DNA of 64,000 bases from NCBI RefSeq assembly GCF_000154825.1, contig NZ_DS560019.1, forward strand, positions 1 through 64,000, read 5' to 3'. Below, in pieces: positions 27,717 through 37,168 of the stretch. The notes under the pieces are model-generated. The model had not been told where the DNA came from, searched no databases, and worked only from the letters and a program-made list of their open reading frames with translations. Position 1 is the first letter of the stretch. Every line of letters starts with the position of its first letter. This DNA comes from Anaerofustis stercorihominis DSM 17244 (GTDB taxonomy: Bacteria > Bacillota > Clostridia > Eubacteriales > Anaerofustaceae). Both the position numbers and the translations under genes were made by a program.

Positions 27717-29268
27717 CCTTTGTTTGCAGGCATTTCAACTGCTTCAATGCATTTATAGACGATTTGGATTCTTTGTTGCCTGCGACCATTTACTTTTTCT
27801 GCTTTTAATACGATTATACTATCAACGAACTCTCGTATAATCTATGCATTCAATTCTGTGATTTCTGCATATTTCTTTACTAATGATAAGAATTACTGTG
27901 CATTGAAACTTTCTTCCTTAGCCCTTGATAGGAAGAATTTCAGTTCAATGCTCCTTTCCGAAAGCTACTTCTGTTCACTTTCGTAAGTAGCAGTCATTTT
28001 CATAAATCGTTCATCACTGATTTTCCCATTAATGTTATAATCATAAAGCCTTTGAATGATGATATCCAGCTTTGTGATACGAGCCTGTGACTGTTCATAT
28101 TCTTTCTTGCTTTCACGAAGGTCACGGTCTAATTCTCGTGCTTTGGACTTGGTAACCATCTGTAAGAATTCATCTTCATGTTCTCTAGCAAAGCTGTAAA
28201 TCATCTAGCAGAAGTTCCTCAATAACTACATTGCGTATCTGATGGGATGTACAGATGTGCTTTCCTTTCTTACGATAGGTGGCACATACCATATGTTTCT
28301 TATCATGTTTCCAACCCTTAGACCTTACTTGATATAGTTTGGCTCCGCAGTCTGCACAATAAACCATTCCAGATAGAATAGGCATTTCTCCCATTGGAGT
28401 TCTGCGTCTTCTGGAATCACGGATTTTCTGAACTACATCAAATACTTCCTTATCAATGATAGCTTCCTGTGTACCCTCAAATATCTGCCATTCAGAAGGG
28501 TTATTCTTAATTTGCTTCTTCAGCTTATAGGACTTTCTGTAGGTTTTGAAATTTACAGTATTTCCAATGTATTCTTGTTTTTCAAGAATATGTACTATGT
28601 AGAATCCTTCCAATCATATGGATCATCTGAATCCTTTCTGGCTGCAAGGGGTAATCCTTTTGTCTTAGCGTAATCGACTGGTGTCAATACCTGACGTTCC
28701 CTTAAAATATTGTCTATCTGTGTTGGTCCATTCCCTTGCATGCAAAGATGGAATATTTCCTTTACGACTTCTGCATCAGGTTCATCAATAATCCAATGAT
28801 TCTTATCATCAGGGGCTTTCATATATCCATATGGTTAATTGGTACATAATGGATTTCCTGATTCGCCCTTAGCTTTAAACACTGCTCGGATTTTCTTGCT
28901 TGTATCCTTGGCATAAAATTCATTGAAAATGTTGATGAATGGTGTGAGGTCACTTTCCTGCTGATTATTACTGTCAACACCATTATTAATTGCAATAAAT
29001 CTAACTTCTGCTTCCGGGAAGGCTATCTCGGTATAGTAACCAACCTTAAGGTAGTCTCGCCCAAGAGGTAGTCTCTCCCAAGACGGCTCATGTCCTTTAC
29101 AATGATTGTTCCAATAAGATCTGCGTCCATTTTTGCAATCATACGTTTAAAGTCCGATCTATCGAAGATAGTACCACTCACACCATCGTCAACCAAAAAT
29201 TTTGTGTTAAGGAATCCATTATCATCAGCGTACTTCTGTAATATTAACTTTTGAGATGCGATTTGTCA
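27704..29268 (-). pseudogene. Decayed large serine recombinase (DUF4368-type), 5'-truncated
   Basis: Reading the minus strand from 29268 gives QKLILQKYADDNGF and FLVDDGVSGTIFDRSDF (resolvase catalytic domain), VKDMSRLGRDYL, the recombinase domain (residues decoded by 28,822-28,185, with zinc-ribbon pair CADCG ... CATYRKKGKHIC), and a C-terminal region with REFVDSIIVLKAEKVNGRRQQRIQI. Lesions are a missing N-terminus with the catalytic Ser, an in-frame duplication of LGRDYL, a TAA before PYGYMK near 28,835, frame breaks near 28,600 and 28,200, and stops at 27893-27895 and 27842-27844. It was once an integrase of a transposon or IME; it cannot be functional now. Confidence 0.88.
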
Positions 29269-29295
29269 AGGGTGTTTTCATCTAAAATACGGTGG

Positions 29296-30069
29296 TTACA
29301 TCCCTCGGGCAACCACTACAAACCGCCCATTTTTTGTGTGATAGCTGCAGGTTGATAAGGTCAAAAGAGAATCTCCATGTTTTGCATTGATTCCGGTATC
29401 ATACAGAGCGGCCTCTTGTACCTGCTCCATATATTCTGTAAAAATATCAGGATCACACAAATCCGTATATTGATAGAATCGGAAGACATTGCTGGCATCT
29501 TGTGAATACACCTCTGAATAGAAAGCGGCTATGACTTCATATTCGCCACTGTCAGAAAGCGTATCAAATCGGATTGATGGATGCTGCCCCCCAAAATCGC
29601 GGTCGGCATAGGCGAGGAGCGTGGCAAACATGGAGCCGTTTTTCATGTTATGGCCATAAATGAGATAGTTCCCACAGCCCTCATAGCAGGAGGCCGACAG
29701 AAAGGGAACTCCACTTTGCGAATCCTCACCGTTAAAGTCCCGGCGCAGATAATATTCCTCATCCTTTGGCGTGTGCATCACTGGGTAATTCAGCTCGGTT
29801 CCTTCTATGGAAATCCAACCAAAGAAGTCCGGGTTTTGCTCTTTCAAAGCTGCGTAAGGGGAGGAGGCAGCGTCAGTTTCCGAAGGCTCCTGCGGCTGTA
29901 CCGGATCAGAAGCCGCGGAGGGCTGCTTTATCGTTTCTTCTAGCCGTTCAAAGTTATCCTGCTCTCGGTGAGCCAGCGATATGATCCCATAGACCATATA
30001 TGCGGAGACGAAGAACAAGACACTGAACACAAGGAGCAATATAGAACGCAGTTTGTTTTTTCTTTTCAT
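29296..30069 (-). CDS. Class B sortase
   Basis: A 257-residue membrane-anchored transpeptidase. An N-terminal transmembrane segment (residues ~8-32) is followed by a Ser/Ala-rich linker and a SrtB domain: FFGWISIEGTELNYPVMH, catalytic His in YLIYGHNMKNGSMF, catalytic Cys in LTLSTCSYH, and Arg in GRFVVVAR. It lies directly downstream of the giant LPXTG-like protein, its presumed dedicated substrate (motif TPQTG). Base composition is visibly G+C-richer than the host. A hairpin between the two genes may tune the ratio. Confidence 0.93.
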   Translation of the reverse strand: MKRKNKLRSILLLVFSVLFFVSAYMVYGIISLAHREQDNFERLEETIKQPSAASDPVQPQEPSETDAASSPYAALKEQNPDFFGWISIEGTELNYPVMHTPKDEEYYLRRDFNGEDSQSGVPFLSASCYEGCGNYLIYGHNMKNGSMFATLLAYADRDFGGQHPSIRFDTLSDSGEYEVIAAFYSEVYSQDASNVFRFYQYTDLCDPDIFTEYMEQVQEAALYDTGINAKHGDSLLTLSTCSYHTKNGRFVVVARGM

Positions 30070-30092
30070 GGCGCTTCCCTTTCACAAGAAAA

Positions 30093-30130
30093 GCGGCGAG
30101 ACAGGTGTCTTTCATACCCCGCCTCGCCGC
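30093..30130 (-). terminator. Hairpin between surface protein and sortase genes
   Basis: GCGGCGAG and CTCGCCGC arms followed on the minus strand by TTTTCTT. Probably a leaky terminator within the two-gene operon. Confidence 0.5.
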
Positions 30131-30135
30131 CATCT

Positions 30136-33100
30136 TCACTTTTTCTTACTGTATTTTCCTCTATATTTGCGTTTACTACTCAGCAATGTAATCATTGCAC
30201 CCATGCCAGAAATTCCTAAAAGTACCAGCCACAATGCCAGATTTGTCTCATCCCCTGTTTGAGGGGTATTATCGTTCGACTTATCCGGCTTGCTCGAGGT
30301 TGTTGGATCGGTCGGCCTCGTTGGATCAGTCGGCTCGGTCGGCTTCGTCGGATTCGTTGGATCGGTCGGATTCGTTGGATTGAGGTCTTTCTTCCACTGA
30401 GCCGTCAGCTTCAGATCCGCATCCAGAATGATCACATTATCTCCTGGCTGATGGGTTTCTGTCCCGTCGTACCAGCCGTCAAAGGTATAACCATTCCGGG
30501 TTGGTGCCGCCTTGACCGTAATCGTCTCACCTGGCTTCACGTTCTCCTCATCGTAGGTCTCGCCGTCGACAGCTTTTCCGCCATTCAGTTCATAGGTCAC
30601 GGTATAGGTGGTCTGATAGTCCGGCGTTCCGTCGCCATTGCTGTCAATCGCCCACACGGCGTAGAGGGTCACATCCGCCGTTATGATCCGATACGTCGCT
30701 CCGGTAATCAGGAATTTCTCCACATCCTCCTGTTTATCCTGAGCCGTGAGTGCGGCATCATGCTTTGTCACACTCCATCCCACAAAGATTTCATTAGGAT
30801 TTCTTGTAAATCCCTTCTCCTCTGTCAATTCGACCTCGGTGTTCTTTGCAATGCCCGATACCTTCGCCGGTGCAGCTTCGTTGCCGCCATTGAGGTCATA
30901 GGTGAGGGTATAGGTCTCCAGCACATCGGCTGTTCCGTTGTCATTCTCATCATAACCCCATGCGGCGTAAACCGTCTTGTTGGCACTGCCGAAGGTGACC
31001 TCGGTGACCATTACCGGTGCTGTGTCCGCGCGGCTGAAAATTGAATTCGTCTGCGCTTCAGTCCAGCCGACAAAGACAACCTTCTTGCCGTCCACATTGT
31101 CGTGGGTAGGTATATCTTCGCTTAGCTCTGCCTTGTCTCCAGGGATATAAATGTGGTTATCCGTAGGTACAGTGCTGACAGTACCGCCCTGCTGGGCATT
31201 GTTATTGTAGGTCAGCGTATACTCTTCCAGATAGTCCGCCGTTTTATTCCCGTTTCTGTCAGCCGCCCAGACAGCATAAACATTGGTGTTGCCGTCTGTG
31301 TCGGCGTTTCTGCCGTCAACCTTCGCCTTTTCCATCGTTACTTCTGTCACAATACTGTTCGCCAATCCGTCATAATCCGCCTTGGTTTTGATCACTTTGT
31401 CCAGAATCGGCGATGTGCTCCAGCCGATGAAGATGTGGGCGTTGCCTGTGGTTTTATCGGTGAAGGTAAAGGTATGGGAGGTTACCTCGCCGCTGGCAGC
31501 AGATGCCGGTTGATCATGGCTCAAGCTCTTGCCGGAAACCGTACCGCTGGTGGAGAGCTGCGCCGTTGCGCCTACCACATGGTGGTGGGGGCAGAGAATG
31601 TCCGTATAGTCGCCGTTGTTGCCGTGGTAACGGACATGGACGGCATCATCATTGTAATCCGGGTTGCCGTTGCCGTTGCCGTCCACCGCGTAGACGGCAT
31701 AAAGCGTAACATTTTGGGCGGGCATGATGTGCTCATCATGCGAGATAATCTTGTCGATGTCCGCCTGCGCCGCGTCTTCCGGAAGCGCCTTCTCGATCTG
31801 CGTTTTACTCCAGCCGACAAAAATCGTCTTTTCGCCCTTTTTCAGATTTCCCGTGCCGGTATAATCCGGGCTGACCTTCTCTCCCTGAATATACCAGGTG
31901 GTCGCCGGAGCCGCTGCCCCGCTGCCTCCGTTGAGGTCATAGGTGAGGGAATAGAGCTGTTTTACTTCCGCTTTAACGGTCACGTCACTGGAAATTGCTA
32001 CTTCCTTGAGTTGGTCGGCGGTATATGTGTTGGCTCCGACCGTCCAGTTTCCGGTGAAGCGATAGCCTTTATCGGCGTTGACTGTTGGGATCACGTCCCC
32101 CAGTTTGTCCCCGTGCCACACCTTGGTTGTAGTTCCGCCCTGCCCATTTGGCACGCTGAACGTCACCGTATGAGGCTGCTGGAAGCCGATCAGAAGGGAT
32201 CCTGCATCCTCGATGTCATTGGGCTTCTTGTTCATATCCAGAACAACGCTGGCCGTGGCGGTGTTCTCTCCCGCATCCAACGAGAACTTTCCTCCGCTTT
32301 CCGGCAGGGAGAATTTCAGCGGATTTTTGCCGTTGGCGTCGGTGCTGCCCGGGTTGGTGACAGTCACATGGTAGGTGTCCGCCCGGCGGCCTGTGAATTT
32401 AAATTTTCCATCTGAGGCAGTTGTCTTATGCGCAGCATCCCCCTCCGTACAGTTTTCATTGCCGTTGCTATGGTTCGCTTCTACCGTAACACTGCCTGTG
32501 TAAAGTTCATCCGTGCCTTTGTCATATGTGCCGTTAAAGTTTTTATCGATAAAAAACTCACCGCCAATGATGCCCGTCTGGAACTCCACCTGAATGCGGG
32601 GCAGAGGGTTGTGACCCTGATTCAGCGTATTGCCCACGGAGTAGGGAGATACCCCACATGGTCCGAAGTTGATCTCACTGCCCACCAAATCCGCGTTCTC
32701 ATCAAACATCGGCTCCAAACGCATGTTGACTTTCAGTTCGGCGTTTTTTGGGATTGAATCAATACCAGGTTTCGCCGCAATGCGGATCATTTTGACTTTT
32801 TTCCACCTCGCAGCCTTTTCTTCATCGGTAGCACACCCATCTAACAACTCTTTCTCTGTCTTGTAGTTAGCCGTATTGGTGTAATGCTTCTCTTCACCCG
32901 CCTGCGCATTGGAATCGATCTCCGTGGCGTAGGTGACCAGGATGTGCTCCGCAGAGGTTCCCTGAAGCTCCGGCGCACGGGTCAGACTCATATCAAATTC
33001 AAATGCCTGCTCCTGCATATGGCTATCCCACAAGTCGTCTTTCTCAGGCACCGGAATAAAGTAATAGAAGGCATGGGCGTCCTCCTCGGAAAACTCCCGC

Positions 33101-36100
33101 CCGGTTTCATTCTTCAGGGTGAACAGCATGTCCACCACGTGATTTGCGTCCTTCAGATAGACCGTGTTCTTGTCAACCTCAAAGTTGGAATACTTCGCCG
33201 TATCGAACTCAGCCGTAGAACCCTTTTCCGTTATTCTTGCGCCGAAAGTGAAGGTCAAGCCAAGCCTTGCCGCCACTACAGATAGCTTAGTACCCTTTGC
33301 GTTGACATTGAAGGTGCTGTACCGCACCCCCTCATCCATAACCTGATATTGTGCCAAGGTACCATTGTTTGATGTTGAGGTCAGTGATGCGCTCTTGAAC
33401 CGTACGCAGTCTCTCATATCGAGGGTCATAGCGTCGGCATCCTTGGCGATCTCCATATCAAAGGAAATCCCAACCTGATACTGCCCCAGTTCCGGGCCGA
33501 ACCAGCCGACTTTTACGGGGTTATCTTTGTCCGTGAATGTAATCTTGTACAGCTTGTAACCGGTTGCGGTGGTGTCGTCCGCCGCAGCTGCGGCAGAAGT
33601 CACTTCCCCAAACTTGTATGCGGTGTCGGGTATTTCTGTTCTTGTGGGACCCCGTACCGTCTCCGTGACCGCATCGAGCAGGAATACCTTATCCGCCTTC
33701 CTTCCAACCTCTTGGTACAGCTTGAGGTTTGTGACCGTGATTTTTTCCGGCAGACGGATATAGATTTCCTGATCCGTTGTAATATTGTTGGAGGAATAGG
33801 GATAAGCGGAGGAGCTGAGCAGACCATTGAAGGTAATGGTGTCTCCCGCTGTTGCGGAGGTCTTGCTCAGGACAGGCACTCGCTCCAAAGTTCCTTCTTT
33901 ATACGCTTGCTCCATGGCCAGAGGGATCTCGCCCCTTGTGTTTGTGACCTTTACGGTATAGTTGCCCGATTTGGCCGTGCTATCATCTGAACCGGTATCG
34001 TACATTTTCATGGAAGCAAAGTTGGAATACGTAGCCTCGTCTGCGGTCAGCAGCTTGCCGAAGGTGGTGGCGTATCCCGATGTGGGATCCTGGTCACGAG
34101 AGGACACATAGCCCACGTAATCCTTCTCATAGCTGCCTACGTTGGCCTTGATCTTGGTGAAATACTCGCCCTCGACAAGGTTTGCCATATTAGCGGTAAA
34201 GGTGACAAAGCCGCCGCTGCTGGTGAGGGGGCCGCTATACTTTTGCTCGCTTGGGTTCTTTGTCGTCGTATACCAGACTTCCACAGTATTGCCCGTGGTT
34301 GCAGGAATCTTCTGGGCGGTGACGCCGATTTTATCATTGTTTGCGTAGGTGAATTCCACCGTCTTTGCAGCGCTCTTATCGCCGCCCTGGTTGACCACAT
34401 GGAACTGTCCCAGATAATAGATAATATCGGAATCGCCTGCGTAATTATTATAGATTGGCTGATTGTTGGCTTTTCCCGTCACACTCATGCTCTCTCCTGC
34501 TTGGACCGTGAAGCTGAATGTCGTGCAGTCACCATTATAGAGATACCATGCACTGTCATCCTGCCAGGTGATCGTTCCGCCCACTGCGGAGGCAACGCTG
34601 GTAGTGGGCGTCTTCCCCTCGTAGCATCCGGGGGCTGTCTTACCGGTGTTGAGAATCGAATCGCTGCCCCACTTGACGGCATTTGTAGTTGTGACGTCAC
34701 AATCAGACGTCCACTTAAAGTAGGGCGTAAAGTAGTCCTGGCCATACTCCAGATACAAGTTTTCCCATGTCAGTGTGACGGTATGATCGATATCGTTTTG
34801 CGTCTTCTTGAAGTTAAAGCCGTCCTTATAGCCGCCGTCCGCATCCTTGTGATTTTCCGGATCCAGCAGGTTGGGCCTGGTGGACTGTCCCGCAGGGTCA
34901 TAGGTGACATGGTCGAATTCCGCATAAATATTGCTGCCATTTTTTGTGTAGTATGGCAGGGCAATGGTGATCTCCAGCTTCTTAAAGAACTGGGGCATAT
35001 CGATGTAGTCCTTGTCCGGGTTTATCCAGATTTGCCGCAGGGCAAAGGGCTGGCTCGCCGCCGTGGGCACGCCGGTCTTCACACCAACCCGGGACAGTCT
35101 GGGACCGGTCTGGATGGCTCTGTCGTCACCAGGCGTATCATTGTATTTGCCCGTAATCTTAGGAGTTACGGAGATTGTCTGATATGTTTGATCGTCTGTG
35201 TAGACTTCGATTTTGAACGAAGAATCCTCAAGTTTCTGCTCCGACCTTCTGTTCCACAGGGTGGTGTCCGGAGCCAGAACGATATTAAAGCTGTTCTTTT
35301 CCGCCGTATTTTTGAGGGAATAGGTGATGGTGCCATTAGTAGGACAGTATCCGCCGTAGTTATTCTTACTATGCAGCTCGTCAATGCTTTCAGGCGTTAC
35401 GCTCTCCGCCATACCGCCCCGCTCAGGAATCGGATATTCCACCACGGTCAGCCCATCCGGCACGGTGATCTTCACCTTTTTGTTCGCCAGATTCAACTTG
35501 CTTTCCACCTCAATGTGCAGGGTAAACTGCTTGGAAAAGTCAATGGAGAAGGAACCTCCATCTGACAAAGCCTGATTGTTCACTCCCTCCGCCCGGATCT
35601 CGGCGGTGGCAATCTTCATTCCGTCGACAGCGCTATCGCCATCTTCCAGCGTCTGAACATTCAGGGTCTCCACAAACGCTAAAAGCTTGTCGATCTTGTC
35701 TGCGTCGATCTGGGTCTGTTCTTCCCTCGCCATGCGTTCGTATGCCTGTTTGGCGGCAATGGCCTGCTCTGAAAGGCTAAGCATACCTTCTTCGTCCAAC
35801 TCCTCTGTCTTCTCCAGCAGAGCAAGGACGGCGTCGATCTGCTCTTCCACGGGACAGATGGGGCAGATAAAGCTGCACACGGGGTTCCCCTCTGTATAGC
35901 CGCATGTCTCATCATGCTCCATATGGTGTTTGCACATTTCTGCTCCGACTGTTTCCGGCTGTTCTTCAATATTGGGCAAGGTATCCGTTTCCTCCTGCCC
36001 ATCCACATTGGATGACTCTAACAGCCCCTCCGTGGCATCAGCACCCGGAGAGACACTCTCCGCACTCTGTCTTTCTTCTTCAATGAGCGGCTCATCCCGC

Positions 36101-36213
36101 ATAAGTTCCTCGGCCGCCGATACTTCCATCATATTTGCGCTGAGCAGCACAACACAAAGTGCCACACTGACAGCTCTGCACCAAAAATAAGGCCTGTGTT
36201 TATGTGATTTCAT
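30136..36213 (-). CDS. Giant LPXTG-like multidomain surface protein
   Basis: About 2,025 residues. Signal peptide (cleavage near VSAAEE), then a Cys/His segment (CKHHMEHDETCGY...CSFICPICP) and a helical region around 95-190, a long beta-rich adhesin-like portion, an SdrD-B-like domain near 1215-1290 (FIDKNFNGTYDKGTDELYTG), and four InlB/Listeria-Bacteroides-type repeats separated by Ca-binding-like D-x-N-x-N/DG motifs near 1511, 1651, 1755 and 1855. A Pro-Thr-Asp wall-spanning linker precedes the sorting signal TPQTGDE, a hydrophobic helix and a Lys/Arg tail. The ATG at 36213 has AGGA eight bases upstream. Probably an adhesin anchored by the next-door sortase; expression is likely controlled by the invertible segment upstream. 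Confidence 0.93.
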   Translation of the reverse strand: MKSHKHRPYFWCRAVSVALCVVLLSANMMEVSAAEELMRDEPLIEEERQSAESVSPGADATEGLLESSNVDGQEETDTLPNIEEQPETVGAEMCKHHMEHDETCGYTEGNPVCSFICPICPVEEQIDAVLALLEKTEELDEEGMLSLSEQAIAAKQAYERMAREEQTQIDADKIDKLLAFVETLNVQTLEDGDSAVDGMKIATAEIRAEGVNNQALSDGGSFSIDFSKQFTLHIEVESKLNLANKKVKITVPDGLTVVEYPIPERGGMAESVTPESIDELHSKNNYGGYCPTNGTITYSLKNTAEKNSFNIVLAPDTTLWNRRSEQKLEDSSFKIEVYTDDQTYQTISVTPKITGKYNDTPGDDRAIQTGPRLSRVGVKTGVPTAASQPFALRQIWINPDKDYIDMPQFFKKLEITIALPYYTKNGSNIYAEFDHVTYDPAGQSTRPNLLDPENHKDADGGYKDGFNFKKTQNDIDHTVTLTWENLYLEYGQDYFTPYFKWTSDCDVTTTNAVKWGSDSILNTGKTAPGCYEGKTPTTSVASAVGGTITWQDDSAWYLYNGDCTTFSFTVQAGESMSVTGKANNQPIYNNYAGDSDIIYYLGQFHVVNQGGDKSAAKTVEFTYANNDKIGVTAQKIPATTGNTVEVWYTTTKNPSEQKYSGPLTSSGGFVTFTANMANLVEGEYFTKIKANVGSYEKDYVGYVSSRDQDPTSGYATTFGKLLTADEATYSNFASMKMYDTGSDDSTAKSGNYTVKVTNTRGEIPLAMEQAYKEGTLERVPVLSKTSATAGDTITFNGLLSSSAYPYSSNNITTDQEIYIRLPEKITVTNLKLYQEVGRKADKVFLLDAVTETVRGPTRTEIPDTAYKFGEVTSAAAAADDTTATGYKLYKITFTDKDNPVKVGWFGPELGQYQVGISFDMEIAKDADAMTLDMRDCVRFKSASLTSTSNNGTLAQYQVMDEGVRYSTFNVNAKGTKLSVVAARLGLTFTFGARITEKGSTAEFDTAKYSNFEVDKNTVYLKDANHVVDMLFTLKNETGREFSEEDAHAFYYFIPVPEKDDLWDSHMQEQAFEFDMSLTRAPELQGTSAEHILVTYATEIDSNAQAGEEKHYTNTANYKTEKELLDGCATDEEKAARWKKVKMIRIAAKPGIDSIPKNAELKVNMRLEPMFDENADLVGSEINFGPCGVSPYSVGNTLNQGHNPLPRIQVEFQTGIIGGEFFIDKNFNGTYDKGTDELYTGSVTVEANHSNGNENCTEGDAAHKTTASDGKFKFTGRRADTYHVTVTNPGSTDANGKNPLKFSLPESGGKFSLDAGENTATASVVLDMNKKPNDIEDAGSLLIGFQQPHTVTFSVPNGQGGTTTKVWHGDKLGDVIPTVNADKGYRFTGNWTVGANTYTADQLKEVAISSDVTVKAEVKQLYSLTYDLNGGSGAAAPATTWYIQGEKVSPDYTGTGNLKKGEKTIFVGWSKTQIEKALPEDAAQADIDKIISHDEHIMPAQNVTLYAVYAVDGNGNGNPDYNDDAVHVRYHGNNGDYTDILCPHHHVVGATAQLSTSGTVSGKSLSHDQPASAASGEVTSHTFTFTDKTTGNAHIFIGWSTSPILDKVIKTKADYDGLANSIVTEVTMEKAKVDGRNADTDGNTNVYAVWAADRNGNKTADYLEEYTLTYNNNAQQGGTVSTVPTDNHIYIPGDKAELSEDIPTHDNVDGKKVVFVGWTEAQTNSIFSRADTAPVMVTEVTFGSANKTVYAAWGYDENDNGTADVLETYTLTYDLNGGNEAAPAKVSGIAKNTEVELTEEKGFTRNPNEIFVGWSVTKHDAALTAQDKQEDVEKFLITGATYRIITADVTLYAVWAIDSNGDGTPDYQTTYTVTYELNGGKAVDGETYDEENVKPGETITVKAAPTRNGYTFDGWYDGTETHQPGDNVIILDADLKLTAQWKKDLNPTNPTDPTNPTKPTEPTDPTRPTDPTTSSKPDKSNDNTPQTGDETNLALWLVLLGISGMGAMITLLSSKRKYRGKYSKKK

Positions 36214-36308
36214 TGATATAATCCTCACTCTCCCTATAAATACAAACTATCTCACGATAAAAGAGACCAAAAGCTAAAAAATGAATGTTGTGTTTTGCAT
36301 TAGAGCTA

Positions 36309-36334
36309 TAATCAAAAGGTGTACCTTTTGACAA
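36309..36334 (+). repeat. Inverted recombination site IR-L of the invertible segment
   Basis: 26 bp: 12-bp half sites TAATCAAAAGGT and ACCTTTTGACAA around a central GT. It is near-palindromic and hix-like (TnATCAAAA half-site). Compared with the reverse complement of IR-R it matches 21 of the 23 bases at 36312-36334, including the GT core. Confidence 0.8.
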
Positions 36335-36411
36335 TAGCCCTCCGACAGAATTCCTGCACTTCAGGGGCAAGAAAAACTCCTCTGATACACACTCAAAATC
36401 CTCAAATGCTC

Positions 36412-36440
36412 TTGAATTTCAGGCTGTTTTGTTGTATGAT
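36412..36440 (+). promoter_or_regulatory. Promoter inside the invertible segment
   Basis: TTGAAT (36412-36417), 17-bp spacer, TATGAT (36435-36440). It points right, antisense to the recombinase gene and away from the surface-protein gene. Confidence 0.7.
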
Positions 36441-36456
36441 TTGAAAATGAGAAAGG

Positions 36457-36482
36457 TTGTCAAAAAGTACACCCTTTGACAG
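36457..36482 (-). repeat. Inverted recombination site IR-R of the invertible segment
   Basis: Plus strand TTGTCAAAAAGT-AC-ACCCTTTGACAG; its reverse complement aligns with IR-L with the same GT core. Opposed cores predict inversion rather than deletion for a serine recombinase with a 2-bp overlap. Confidence 0.8.
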
Positions 36483-36493
36483 CTTTATTACTG

Positions 36494-37168
<675 letters not shown>

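Larger units (their letters stand above)
36309..36482. promoter_or_regulatory. Putative invertible promoter element (phase switch), OFF orientation
   Basis: Two inverted 26-bp recombinase sites flank about 122 bp containing a rightward promoter. The segment sits between the surface protein start (36213, minus strand) and a Hin/Gin-class serine recombinase (stop at 36494). In the present orientation the promoter reads away from the surface-protein gene; inversion would direct it into that gene with a ~130-nt leader. Inferred from sequence architecture; not shown experimentally. Confidence 0.7.

Noticed and set aside
34243-35565. Long plus-strand open frame (440 codons) and others at 31,153-32,415 and 33,712-33,990
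   Set aside because: Antisense to the giant surface protein; they arise from G+C-rich codons, lack ribosome sites and show no recognisable protein signature.
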